Origin: Brienomyrus brachyistius | Taxonomy: Eukaryota; Chordata; Actinopteri; Osteoglossiformes; Mormyridae | Direction of reading: 5' to 3' | Assembly (NCBI RefSeq): GCF_023856365.1 | Contig: NC_064540.1 | Span: 16,213,191-16,277,190 of the forward strand | Length of the DNA: 64,000 nucleotides | Shown: positions 10,585 through 22,026 of the stretch, one piece after another | Layout of the letters: each line of letters begins with the position of its first letter | Position numbering within the stretch: position 1 is the stretch's first letter | Program-made: the position numbers and the translations under genes | Notes under the pieces: model-generated | The model's input: the letters and a program-made list of their open reading frames with translations, nothing else | Told to the model about the DNA's origin: nothing | Databases searched by the model: none

Positions 10585-13500
10585 TACAAGGATGCAAGGA
10601 ATCACAGGAGACCTTGTCACATTGTACACTTCCCGTTGTTTTGCCCGTTGTGCTATTTTCCATAATACTTCCCCCTTTCCCCACATAAAGAATAACCCTT
10701 TGTTTCTATCCCAGAATAAAGGTCGTTTACAGCAGCTGAGGGGAACGTCTCCATTAGCCATTCAGTCAAATGGGGCATGCGTCCTCCTTAAAACATATTT
10801 TATCAGCATCGATATCGTAGACAAATCACCACTGACGCCTCCGTAACTCACAGCGCTTTGTGCATTTTGATCATCATTTCTGCTCTCTGTATATCCAGCG
10901 AGAGACACGGGGTTAAAAGGTAAAGCAGTGTCGCCTGGATCGATACACCTTCCAGCTGACCTGAAATCAACATTTCTTGTGCAAACAAAAATCCATACCT
11001 TGCGCAGGGCAGTAAATTGAACGGCTTTGGAGATTCATTATTGGCATTAACAGCCTATAATTTTTTGTGTCGCTTCCCTGCAAAATTAACAAGAAAAAAA
11101 TACTGAAACAATATGTAACGGGGGGGGGTACAACTACCTTTTAGTGTTATCAAAAAATGGAGCAGAACATCATATATAATTGATCACTTTTAGGATATAC
11201 AATATGTGTTAATGGTACAATAGGAGACCACTCAAAAAAATAAAATATACAGAAAATATATGGATGCCGTTATAGACTTTTAATGTTTAAATGAACAAAG
11301 GATGAACATACGCCCTTTACATGCAGCTCTCCCTGCGGACATGTGCCCTTTGTGTACTTTGATAATTCATAGCTATGCAAATGAGTGGCGAATGATTTCG
11401 CTGAGGGCAAAGAAGCTCGTGGAGCGTCACTGGATAGCCAGCTACTGCTGCAACGCTGACTGCAGAGGACCAGCATTCCCGCTGCTCTGCTGAAAATAAT
11501 CATTCTTCTTCCAAATTTCACTTGAATTTTGAATGAAGACAATTTTTCGGGGCACAACCTGATAAGTGAGCGGGGTCAGGCAGCGGATTCCGTATATAAA
11601 CTTCAGTTCGGATTCGATGTCTTGCACTCACATCTGGGATCAGCATATAGAGATGGTAGGACCAGGCTCCTCTAGATACCACGTTTATCTCTGAAGTCCA
11701 GGGTCTGACTCGTCACAGTCCCCTCAGGCAGAAATACAGCTCTTGGGGTCACTCAGTGCTAACTGGGGCTCTATAGTAACTGGGGCTCTATATACAAGTA
11801 TTAATGCAATATTTCTCCTTGGCCAGTCTTCTGCTAGCTGAGTTGCACAGGGAGTTTTAATAAAACAGGAGAATTAATTAAACTACCCGCTATGATTTTG
11901 CCCATTTACAGGTCTATAAAAACGTCTGCACTAAAATTATTAAATATTGACTCAAATTAGGCCAGGTTTTCCCTACACCTTCATGCTTCATGGTTGCGAT
12001 GCTGGCCGTGATGCTCTTGTCACACTGAGAAAGATGGCCAATAACAATTTTTATTTCTTGTGTTCATTCTTTGAGAGCATGACTAAATAATATCCATAAT
12101 TATGCAATATGTAGTTAACTAACCTATATAAAACCGCAGGATTATCCAAATGTTATAACCTTAGACATTTCCAGAAAATGTCTGCTTGTCATGGTGGCAC
12201 CTTAAATAAAATATAAGATCATGCCAATGATCAGGCATGCATATGTGGATCAAAGCCTTTCTGAGACACTTACGCGTACAAAGAAACTTCCTCACATCAA
12301 ACTGGAGCAACTAATGTGAACTTTCTCTCGGTGCTTTATGTGGAAGTTTTAGACATGCTCCATTTTCCGCGCAGCTATTTTGAATGAACATTTATTCAAC
12401 CGAGTCCTCAGTTTCAGCTGGAACCTTACCTGTAATGCTAGAAGATTGCAGGGCAGACGTGTCCATTTAGATTGTTGCACACAAAAGGCCGTGTCAGTCA
12501 CCCATTTACCCGAAGTCCATTTCAGTCTGCGGAAGCAGAGAAGCGTCTTCAGCGCGGGAAGAGCCTCTGCTGCCTCCGAGACTACAGCGCTGGAAACAAA
12601 GGAAGCTTCACCAAGCGGGACAAGCAATTGATGTCGTGCAGCTCTGTATTTAATATAGTTCTGTGTTTGACACAATTCGAAAAATACATTTTTCGTTAGC
12701 TGAGTTCCAATGAACAAGACCACAAACATATAAATCACCGGTGAAAATGATTTATGGTAATTACAAGAATGATATATGCAGACATTATTTGCCTGTTTCA
12801 GTATATAAATATGTACTGAAACAACAATTTAACAAATGAAATTTCAAAATTTATAAACAGCCTCATTCTTTATTTCATTTGTTGTTAGCTTGTAGCATAA
12901 ATGGATACCAGACCATTGGTTTTCTTGTGAAAAACCAGATGAGTACATTTTGTTTTAACTGCTCATTTGGTATTTAAAAATGTGTTTTCAGCATGTGAAC
13001 GCACATAAACCGAATGAAAGAGAATTCGATCTACTTTGATGTTATATTCAGTTTAGTTTTGCAAAGAATTGTTCAGTAAGACATAAAAAAGTAAAACATA
13101 TAGTTTTTGGAATATCATGTCAAAAGTAAACATGGCTAAAATGTAACAGAAATGTATGGTGTTATAGAAACAATTATTGATGTTAAAAAATAGATTTAAA
13201 GGTGCAATTTATTCTGCTGATTGTGAATTTTATTTTTTGTTATCTTTAAATGGTTGAATTATTGTAGGATAGCACCACGAATTGAATGTCCTACAGTATA
13301 AGCATGACTTTTAAGAACTGATTAAAAATTAAACGGTGCACCAATAAAAATGAAATCAAGATATTCTGCAATCTTTTAAAAGGGATGCTAAAAACTGATT
13401 AATAATGACTTTTTAAAGTGCCGCATTTAACACGCTGATAGCCGCGCTGCTAGCACAGTTCATTGCCTATTTGTAATATATATTTTTTAAATGTACACAA

Positions 13501-15251
13501 TGTAATGTCTGTAAGTCCCTTGCAAGTTCAGATGAGTAATAAATCATTCAGAATAGGGCCCCTAGTGGGAACGCAGATAGCAGCAACTCCCCAGCGAACG
13601 AAGGATTCTGCCCAACATCATAAGGCATAAGATAGAGTAAGACAATAAAAACGAGCGGGTGACCTTGCACGGATGGATAGTCTCTTCCGAGACCCGTCTG
13701 TTCCAGAGTTCCCAGTGAAGCCCGTCTACGGACACCATTATCTTTTTGAACGACATCTGAGTGTGCAGCGAAATAATACTGTGAACTAAATTCTCACATT
13801 GCCGGCGCTGCGAGCTCATCTCCGTGCAGGAGAGCAGCAGCTGCGGCATGAAGGGGTGCAGATAGCGCGTGAGCTATAGCATGAGTCACGCGCTAACCTT
13901 CGTCATTCTCTATAGCGTGGTCTGCTGAGATTATGTAACACATCTTAAAGCCAAGGTACGTCGTTGAAAAAATAAATAAATATGAAAGTCTGCAATGAAG
14001 ATGAGTGAAATATTTGATGACGGAAATGCACTGTATTCATCTCAAAGATATAATCCCTTCACCTAATTTTGAATAGGGTGCTGAAAAGAAAGCAAATTTA
14101 AAATGCATATTCCTTTTCATGGAGAAATATTCTACATAATACACCATAGACGTAAAGGGGAAAACATATTTTCTGATTATTCCATGGGCACGACTGTCTG
14201 ATTTTTGATGCTTTTAATCATCGCAGGTATACTTTGCAGAGTATGAAGAATTTACTTGATAAAATGACATTTCTAATGAAAATGGACAATCATTATTACA
14301 ATTGTCTGCTTTAATATACTTAAACATAATGATACTAGAAGTGCTAAATATAAGTTTAAAGTTTGAACTGCCCAGAATCTAAGCAAGGCAGGTGACATAA
14401 GCACTAAGAAATAACACTTCTAACTAGCGGTTTTATTTGGAGTTTCCCACTTTATATGCTGAATTGCATGTTTAGCCAAGATGCAGCTTCTCAAACAGTA
14501 GCCGAAAACATTGAGCCCCGTGTAACGCTTCATGTTGTAATCAAAGAACTTTTGAGAAAACAAGCATTAAACTAACCGCAAAATATATCTAATAAATCAG
14601 TCACCTATTACAGCAATAATAATAATCAAATTATCAACAGGCACCAAGCATCTTAAAGTTTGATGAAGTTGTGGAGACACGCTCAGGAACCTGAATAAGG
14701 TGCTGTTCTGCCCTCTGGGTTCGATCAAGATGCATGTGAAGCAGGCCCTCAGGGCCAATCTGAACACTGACTGAATGATTGCTGTAATTACTGCAGTCAC
14801 TTAGTGAAAAGGACTCTTAAACCTAATAAAAATACTGTAGACATCTTCTGTGAGAAAAAAAAATAATGATTGAAGACATTTATATGCCTGTTTTGTCACA
14901 GAAATGAAAGAGAATTAGAGGCATTTAAATCAAAGCCCTTATATTCTCAAAAAAGGACAAAAATAAGTACGGTTGTCATGGAAGCAAATCCAGAAAATAA
15001 AAATAAAACAAATCCCATTTGTTTTTAATATGACTGACTGATCTAATTGCAAATGTATTTCTATGTCGATTATTTCTAATAGCAATGAAGCCAGTTTTAA
15101 ACTGGGATGGAGTGTGAACAAAAATTTAACGAGTTACTAATTCCTGATAATGGATTTTCTGTTTGTTATCATAACATTACCTGTCTTCAGACAAAAATGT
15201 TACCACATACTCTAGATCTATTTATATGTAATAATAATATTTATATGTAAT
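10585..15251. other. Gene-free stretch, mostly unique sequence
   Basis: No exon or transposon is recognised. An exact POU octamer ATGCAAAT lies at 11375-11382. The longest minus-strand open frames (for example 12349-12738, 129 codons) give sequences I do not recognise and have no domain signature. Most of the interval is AT-rich with short A and T runs. Confidence 0.4.
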
Positions 15252-15256
15252 GGTAA

Positions 15257-15502
15257 TGTCCTGCCCCGATCGTCCGCTCCTTCCGGGTGCCGCGCCCCCT
15301 CGTTAACCCCGTGTGGATCCCCCGTCTTCATCAGCTGTTTCCTGTGAACCTCATTAGTCCAATGTATGTCCGCGTTTCAGTTTTTTCCCCAGTCCGGTCA
15401 TTGTATTGTCTGTCTACGTTTTGGCTTAAATTATGCACCGTTAAACCCCGTATTCCCTGATTTACAGTCCCCGCTCGTGCTTCGCTGGATCAATGCACGA
15501 CA
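15257..15502 (+). mobile_element. Solo LTR (LTR retrotransposon remnant)
   Basis: The 246-bp element begins TGTCCTGCCCCGATCG and ends GCACGACA, so the ends form the inverted TGTC...GACA expected of an LTR. It is flanked by a perfect 5-bp direct repeat, GGTAA, at 15252-15256 and 15503-15507. A 5-bp target duplication with TG...CA ends is what an LTR retrotransposon integrase leaves. With no internal region or second LTR next to it, this is a solo LTR formed by LTR-LTR recombination. Its GC-rich start contrasts with the AT-rich surroundings. A Ty3/gypsy origin is likely but unproven. The orientation given assumes the GC-rich start is the 5' end. The open frame crossing its right edge is accidental. 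Confidence 0.8.
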
Positions 15503-15507
15503 GGTAA

Positions 15508-17960
15508 TATATTCATGTGTATTTTGCAGTGATAATGTGCTGTTTATCAAAAAGAAAAGTTTGTGGTGTGTGTTTTGAAAGCATTAATGTTTACATCAAG
15601 ATTATTATTTAGGGAGTTTTTAGGTAGTATTGTAAATAAATCTGCATGAACTCTCGCCTGACCAAATGCATCCTCGGCTGTTAATGCTTACTGTGGTTCA
15701 CCATTTGGAATTGCTAGTGGTTTGACGCACTGAATACGTTTAAAACAAATTCACTTTCCCAATCCATGTAAAACAACCAAACAAAATAGATGCAGAATCA
15801 GGCCAGCTTATTGCGTGCTGCTGTCTGTCGTGTTTTTCCTGATTTATACCGTAGACCCGCAGGTGGTGTTCTCACGTTACACACAGAGCTTATTCTGACA
15901 ACCACATCGTCTGATTCTGCAAAGGAAATTGGTCACTAAAACAGGACCTACTGACTAACAGAGACTTAAACAATGTGCGGTGACAGAGGGAGAAAGGCTT
16001 ATTTCTGACGGTCGGAAAAAATAGATCAGGGCCAGTTATGTTTTGTCACATAAAACGACACAAACATTGTATCAACATGATAATGTCAACAGAGGTGTGA
16101 AAGAATATAAGTCAAGAAAGATGAACTTCCAATGAGCCACTTCCGCTGCCATCGTGACGATTCCCTAGTTCCTTCCCACAGCCCATCAGCCGTGATTTCC
16201 CACCTATACATAAAAACAGCCGTTTTAAAACAGCAGTTCGGGTTAAGTGCCTTTTCTCCTGGGCGCTTGAGCGGGACACATTCTTAGAACTTCAGACTAT
16301 GGATCGTGTCTTCACCCTCGACTCGCAGAAGGAAATATTCCCATCGGTACTGATGTCTTCATAACAGGAGTGATACCTGATCACGAAGTCAGTGGATACC
16401 TTTCTCTTTCAAGTGGGGGGAAAAATATCAGAAATCCCTTGTTGCAGATCAGCATCGGCGGATGAGGAGGCCTAGGAATGATTCCCTGGCTAAAGCAGGG
16501 GGAGACGTACGAACTGCATAAAGCTACATAATCTGGTAAATCACCCTGCATCAACAGCTACATGCTAGTGTCTAAGGACTCAGTGATGTGGAATCCAGTA
16601 ATAAAATGATATACTCGCATAGTTTTAAGTATGACTTTGTCCAATGAATTTTCTGCCCTGTCTTTGGGGATGCAAGGATGTATAAGTATGAATTATTCAT
16701 TAAAATGTGATCATTTTTCAATTGTGTATATAGGTGAAGTCATGTAAGTAATGTTATATTCATTGTCTGTCATCCCAAGTACGGTGCCCGCTGCCCTGTT
16801 CTCTGCTCTTCCTGGGCCCAGCTCCGCACTCACCACAGCCCGGTACTGGATCAGTGGTTATGATGGATGAGTGGTTGGACAAACTCAACGGTGAGCAAAT
16901 AAAATGTGATAGCAAGGTTAAGACTATACATGTCATCAGTCACAGAACTGTGTATAATGCGCTTACGAAACGAGGGTTTATATTTGTGCAAATGCAATCT
17001 GACATGATGTAGGACATTTTTGTTTAAGCTATGCAGGCAAAATCATAAAGCTGTATTTAAATATATTATGCTCCCACTTTTATAATTATTACAGGTTACT
17101 TTGCTTCAATAATTCTCTGAAAACGGATTAATCTCAGCAAAAGTCAAATTAATAACAGCTAGTGGTCATGACTAACATTTGACCGTTCAGGTTTATCATT
17201 TAGTGCATTGATTATAGCTGTGAAAGTACATTCCCACTACGTAGCTGCTCTGCATTTCAAGCCTCTGATCAATGCTGTAGGATCTCTCTCAGCAGCGGCC
17301 CGGGAAGCGCCCCAACACACTTCCTTGCATTTCAGAGCCGGAGTCGTTTATTGAATCTTTCTGTAATTCATAATGCGCTTGATCTTTACAAGTCCTGAAC
17401 TTGAAAGGCATCTGTTGCCTTCACAGGAAAGTCCCAGGCCTGTGAAATGCTCTGCCGATTTCACTTTGAAAGCAAGAGGACTGAACAAAGATACACGATA
17501 CGAGAAATTCAGCACTGAGTGAAAAATGATTTTAGGACCCTATATGGCTGAAAAAAAGGCTGAGTGATGTTGCAAGTTAGTTATTTTTAATGTATGCAGA
17601 TAAAGTCTTATTTAATATTTACCTTGGTGACAATATCCTCAATGTTCATTCACGTGCACCTGGACTACTGGGAGGTGTGGCTTTTCTGAGGGCCTGTTTC
17701 AGCTGAGGACCCTGGGCTTCAGTCCAGGTAAAACATTGCATTAAAGTGCCCCAGCTCATCTGCAAGCACTCAAGAATTCAAAAGCTTTATTACACAAACA
17801 CACATACTGGCTTGCACACCTACATGCCGAAAACCTACTATAATGATGAAGAGCAATAAATAGCAAAAATCGAAATAGTGAGAACATTACTGTTCATACA
17901 GTGTACATAACATACACTATACATATGATATACGACCGAAACTCAACAGCTGTTATACGT
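15508..17960. other. Mostly unassigned sequence with one degraded SINE-like patch
   Basis: No gene is recognised. Around 16795-16880 the order of CCCGCTGCCC, GCACTCACCACAGCCCGGTACTGG, GATCAGTGGTTATGATGGATG resembles a heavily decayed 3' end of a TGGA-tailed fish SINE. This is weak. The rest is unique AT-rich sequence. Confidence 0.35.
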
Positions 17961-17961
17961 A

Positions 17962-18172
17962 TGGCACAGTGGTGCAGGGCTGAGCACTATTGCTTCACAC
18001 ATCTGGGACCAGGGTTCGAGTCTCTGCCGTTCTAGAATTTGAATGTTCTACCCTGTCTCATTGTGGGTTTTCACAGTCCATTTTGCACCAAATTTAACAT
18101 ATGCTGTGGTTAATTGGAGTTACCAAATTGCCTGTAGGTGTGTGAGTGTGCCCTGTGATGGGTTGGTGTCCC
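17962..18172 (+). mobile_element. Degraded tRNA-derived SINE, copy ending in a GT tract
   Basis: The tRNA-like head (TGGTGCAGG..., with B-box GGTTCGAGTC at 18013-18022) and parts of the body (ATTGGAGTTACCAAATTGCC, GTGCCCTGTGATGGGTTGG) match the two fuller SINE copies at 19406-19745 and 61214-61579. Several internal stretches are decayed or deleted. The 3' part runs into the GT/AT microsatellite and the TGGA tail is missing, so the microsatellite may have grown from or replaced the tail. Confidence 0.7.
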
Positions 18173-18234
<62 letters not shown>

Positions 18235-18267
18235 GTATGTGTATATGTGTGTATATATATATGTGTG

Positions 18268-18334
<67 letters not shown>

Positions 18335-18372
18335 ATGTATATATATGTATATGTATGTATATATATATATAT
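18172..18372. repeat. Compound (GT)n/(AT)n microsatellite
   Basis: About 200 bp of alternating GT and AT dinucleotide blocks, all purine-pyrimidine alternating. Open frames on both strands (VCVCVYIY and HTHTYIYI peptides) are artefacts of the repeat. Such tracts are prone to length change and can adopt Z-DNA or cruciform structures. Confidence 0.95.
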
Positions 18373-18489
18373 GGGCATTATGCAATCACATATGAGTAAG
18401 AAAACACGGTACTATGATTAGAGAGGCAGTGGTGACTGGACTCAATGAGATCCATGATGATATGTGAGCTGCAACGTGATCAGGAAATG

Positions 18490-18670
18490 TCAAGCAGGGC
18501 GATTGGTGAAGCTGTCACCCCACTCCTCCAGGGGATCCGACTTAAATTCCACGTCACAATTTACTGCGCGGGACTTTCCCCATGATAACATGAGTCTCCT
18601 CCCACCATCCAAAAACATGTTATTTTGGTGGATTGATGACTCAGTTCTTGAGAAATACCAGAACATGCAA
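18490..18670 (+). mobile_element. Degraded SINE-like fragment (second subfamily)
   Basis: GATCCGACTTAAATTCCAC occupies the place of a B-box. It is followed by CTGCGCGGGACTTTCCCCATG, CATGAGTCTCCTCCCACC, ATCCAAAAACATGTTA and GGTGGATTGATGACTC. This is the same order of motifs seen in fish tRNA-derived SINE bodies (gagtttgcatgttctcc, gggtttcctcc, gtccaaaaacatg, aattgg). No target duplication or tail is identifiable. The assignment rests on motif order only. Confidence 0.4.
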
Positions 18671-19389
18671 TTAAACCTTTGCACAATGGACTTGAATAAA
18701 CCTGGGCAGTTTTGGCTTTGCTTTGTCACATTGTATAGTCATTCATCTTGCAAGACTCACACAAAAATGTTTTGTTACACTATTTATTTACACTATAAGT
18801 AGTATTTTTCAGAAAAGTGATATTCAATGCAGACAGTAAGTACACAAGTCCAACCATTTATCATTTTTCTGCTAAAATTTGTCTCTTTAAAGCTAATCTG
18901 AAATGAGAATTATTTCAGTTCGCAGCACGCAGCTATTAATAATGGACTGTTCTACGGCTTGCTGTGCTACATAATTTGTTTCACACTATACTTAACAATA
19001 CTTCAACTAAAGAAAAGTAACTGGACCAGTCTGTGATTGTTTTTTTTTTACTACACTACCAACTTGCAATCACCGAATGCAAATTTTAACAGCAATCAGT
19101 GTGAAAGACTGAAAATCACAATATGCCGGTGGGGGCAGGGATCTCACAGACTCACACCATGATTTCCATTCTGTGACTTTGATTGTTATTTTCATTTTCA
19201 TTCAAACAATTCATTCAAAACCTTGCCTGTTTACTGGGCATCCAGTATAAATGAATTTAACACAGACGACCAGTTATGAGTTCCCTGGAGGTGACCAGAT
19301 GCACATGAAGATACCTTCTGGATTCATTGGGGTTTACAGTAGGTTACCTCAGTCTCCATGCTGATCTCTTGAAGCCACAAATATCTGTT
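18671..19389. other. Unassigned sequence
   Basis: AT-rich unique sequence between two SINE copies. No gene or repeat is recognised. Confidence 0.4.
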
Positions 19390-19405
19390 GATGAAGAACT
19401 TTACT

Positions 19406-19745
19406 GGTGCAGTGGTTAGCACTGTTGCCTCACACCTCTGGGACCCGGGTTCGAGTCTCCGCCTGGGTCACATGTGTGTGGAGTTTGCATGTTCTCCCCA
19501 TGTCGTCGTGGGGTTTCCTCCGGGTACTCCGGTTTCCCCCCACAGTCCAAAAACATACTGAGGCTAATTGGACTTGCTAAATTGCCCATAGGAGTGCATG
19601 TGTGAGTGAATGGTGTGTGAATGTGCCCTGCGATGGGCTGGCCCCCCATCCTGGGTTGTTCCATGCCTCGTGCCAATTGCTTCCGGGATAGGCTCCGGAC
19701 CCCCCGCGACCCAGTAGGATAAGCGGTTTGGAAAATGGATGGATG
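19406..19745 (+). mobile_element. tRNA-derived SINE with TGGA tail, near full length
   Basis: This 340-bp retroposon has an RNA polymerase III-type head: A-box-like TGGTGCAGTGG at 19405-19415 and B-box GGTTCGAGTC at 19448-19457. A body shared with the copy at 61214-61579 follows, then a (TGGA)n tail. It is bounded by a perfect 16-bp target duplication, GATGAAGAACTTTACT, at 19390-19405 and 19746-19761, so the insertion edges are exact. Compared with the 61-kb copy it lacks about the first 12 bases of the head, a typical slight 5' truncation. SINEs of this kind have no protein and move using a partner LINE's machinery. Confidence 0.93.
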
Positions 19746-19761
19746 GATGAAGAACTTTACT

Positions 19762-20406
19762 TAAATTTCCTACTTATCTCGCCCAAAAAAAAAAACTGCT
19801 GAAAAAGTCTGCTGCAAAGCTTTGATGTAATCACTGCACACGATCTGCATATTAAGACCCCTGTATATTATGTCAGCTGTTATCTGACTGTTCTAAATGC
19901 TGTCACACACGGATTGCCATGTTTATTTAATTGAATTAGTGCACTGCTTGCTTTGAGTATTTGACATGTGTGTTAGCAAAACGCTACCAGTGTCCATAAG
20001 CCATTAGCATTGCTGTGTTGTTTGCTTCATGCTACAGGCTCATAAACAGAGGGAGATGCCATTGAAAACTAGTCATCAATAAGACATCCTTCTGTGTGCT
20101 GAAGACCTCGAGTGACGGGAGGTGATCAGTCACCAATGACTGTTTAATAATTTCTTACTTGGGTTCTTTGTCAATTTGAACATAATTGCATTTTGCCTGC
20201 GTCAGCAATCTCATTGTGAATGAAAATGGTCTCTCTTTATTCAGTGATTAAGAAAAAAAAACGATGGCTTGAGGCAGTGCATTGCACGCTAACTCAATGG
20301 AAAGTGCTCAGTCACAGTCTTCGAAGTATTCCTTCAACATTATTAATTGTCTAGCTCTATGAAGGACAATACATGGCTACATGACCACTTCCCGTGTTGT
20401 TCTAAC
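19762..20406. other. Unassigned sequence
   Basis: No gene or recognisable repeat is seen in this AT-rich interval. Confidence 0.4.
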
Positions 20407-20592
20407 TCCCTATTATTCAAAACACGGTCCTCGAGGTCCGAGCACTGCTGGTTTTCCAGCCTTCCTTTACCTGTGAGCCAGGTGTGAAGCCTCTGACCAA
20501 TCAGAATCAGTAATCATTAAACTGACTACCTGGGAGAACTGAAAACAAGGCCTGGATTTGGAATGGAGGTCCAGGTTTGAAGAGCCTTGTTG
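20407..20592. mobile_element. Small foldback DNA element, hAT-MITE-like (degraded)
   Basis: The left end has ATTCAAAACACGGTCCTCGAGGTCC. The right end, read on the other strand, has CTTCAAACCTGGACCTCCATTCC, giving an imperfect terminal inverted repeat. Inner blocks CTGGTTTTCCAGC and, inverted, CCTTGTTTTCAG also partly pair, and CCAATCAGAATCAGTAATCA lies in the middle. This arrangement is familiar from short non-autonomous fish DNA transposons. I could not find an unambiguous 8-bp target duplication, so the edges are approximate. Confidence 0.5.
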
Positions 20593-21091
20593 TAGCTAGT
20601 GATGCATTCTGGGGTGATTTGACACAAACTTGTGATGTGGCTGACAACAGCCAGGGAAGACCTCACCTGTCACACCGTCCTGATATAGTTACAGTGTCTT
20701 CAGTAGGTGTTGGCCTTGCCTTCCACTAGACACGACATGGCCACAGTAGGCAGGGTCTCCTGTCACTCACTTTACTCCCTCTCAGCTTATTCCTTCAACC
20801 TGGAGAGAACTTCTTACACATTCTGTATATGGCTGTCATCATCTTCAGCTGCTACTGTTAAATCCCCTGGGTAGAACTGGGGACCTGCTCTCTCTGCAGC
20901 TCCTGGTCCACCACCCTCAGCAGACTGCCGGTGTTGAGACTGGGTCTGATAAACAGGTAAGGTGAATATATCCTTGTTGATAGGCTTGTGTAAAGGGCAT
21001 TGTCACCTTCGTGGATCTGCAATGTGTGGCCTTCTTGTCCACTTCTTTCTTTCTGATGTTTTCTGAAAAACCACCTGCAAATCAAAAAAGC
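20593..21091. other. Unassigned sequence
   Basis: No gene is recognised. The long minus-strand open frame starting inside the neighbouring Tc1-like fossil and running to about 20858 is not a real gene, since it joins transposon and non-transposon sequence. Confidence 0.4.
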
Positions 21092-22026
21092 ACAGTGGCG
21101 TTGGGCATAAGTATTGGGACACCTGACCATTGCACCGACAGAAACTTTTATAGCTTCCCATTCTAAATCCATAGGCATCAATATGGAGCTGGTCCCCCCT
21201 TTGCAGCTATAACAGCTGCTGCTCATCTGGGAAGACTTTCTACAAGATATTGGAGTGGAATTTATTTGCTTGATCCATGTAAGGTCACACACGGATTCTG
21301 AACATGAAGGCCTGGCTCGCGATCTCCGTTCTAGTTCAGCCCAAAGGTGGTCAATGGGGTTGAGGTCAGGGATCTGTGTAGATCAGTCAGGTTCTTTATG
21401 CATTCTCCTTTGTCCACTGGGGCACAGTCATGCTAGAACAGAAAAGGGCCCTCAATTTGTTGGAAGCATAAAATTGCCCAAAATGTCTTGGTATGCTGAA
21501 GTTCCCTCCATTTCCACTACTTTATAGCACTCCATCCAATGCTTGGCATTGTGCATGGTGATGTGATGTTTGCATGCAGCTGTTCGGCCATGGAAGCTCA
21601 TTCCATGAAGCTCCCGGCACAGTTTTTATGGTGGGATTAATGCCAGAGGAAGTTTGAAATTCTGCAGTTATTGAGTCAATAGAGTGACTTACGCTCTGTT
21701 ACTTTACATGGTCGGCCACTTCTTGACTGAGTATCTGTTGTTCCTAAATGCTTCCACTTTGCAATAATATAACTTGCACACTTATTGTGGAATATCTAGC
21801 AGGGAAGAAATTTCATGAACTGACTTATTGCAAAGGTGGCATCCTATGACAGTACCAGGCCTGAATTCACAGAGCTCTTCAGAAACACATTCTTTCACAA
21901 ATATTTGTAAACCTGACTGCATGGCTAGATGCTTGATTTTATATAGCTGTGGCAATGGGTCTGAGTGAAACACCTGAATTCAATGATTGAGAGGTGTGTC
22001 TCAATGCTTTTGTCCATGTACCGTAT
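21092..22026 (-). pseudogene. Tc1/mariner-like transposon fossil with broken transposase
   Basis: The ends are imperfect inverted repeats: left CATAAGTATTGGGACACCT and, on the other strand, right CAAAAGCATTGAGACACACCT. The transposase reads on the minus strand. Its N-terminal part (21782-21973) is still open and holds the helix-turn-helix segment with CHLCNKSVHEISSLLDIP, characteristic of Tc1-type DNA-binding domains. Further into the gene the frame is lost through stops and frameshifts. At about 935 bp it is shorter than a usual 1.2-1.7 kb Tc1 element. The short distance between the 'cttggtatgctgaagtt' and 'actccatccaatgcttggc' blocks indicates an internal deletion in the catalytic region. 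It is inactive. No clear intact TA duplication is visible. Confidence 0.85.

Noticed and set aside
18043..18421. Overlapping frames with [10 protein letters not shown] and HTHTYIYI peptides
   Set aside because: They are microsatellite translation, with SINE sequence at the 5' side.
19448..19457. tRNA gene, suggested by a perfect B-box
   Set aside because: No cloverleaf closes, and the box belongs to the SINE head with matching copies at 61271 and 18013.
20858..21292. 144-codon minus-strand open frame
   Set aside because: It joins the left end of the Tc1-like fossil to unrelated flanking sequence.
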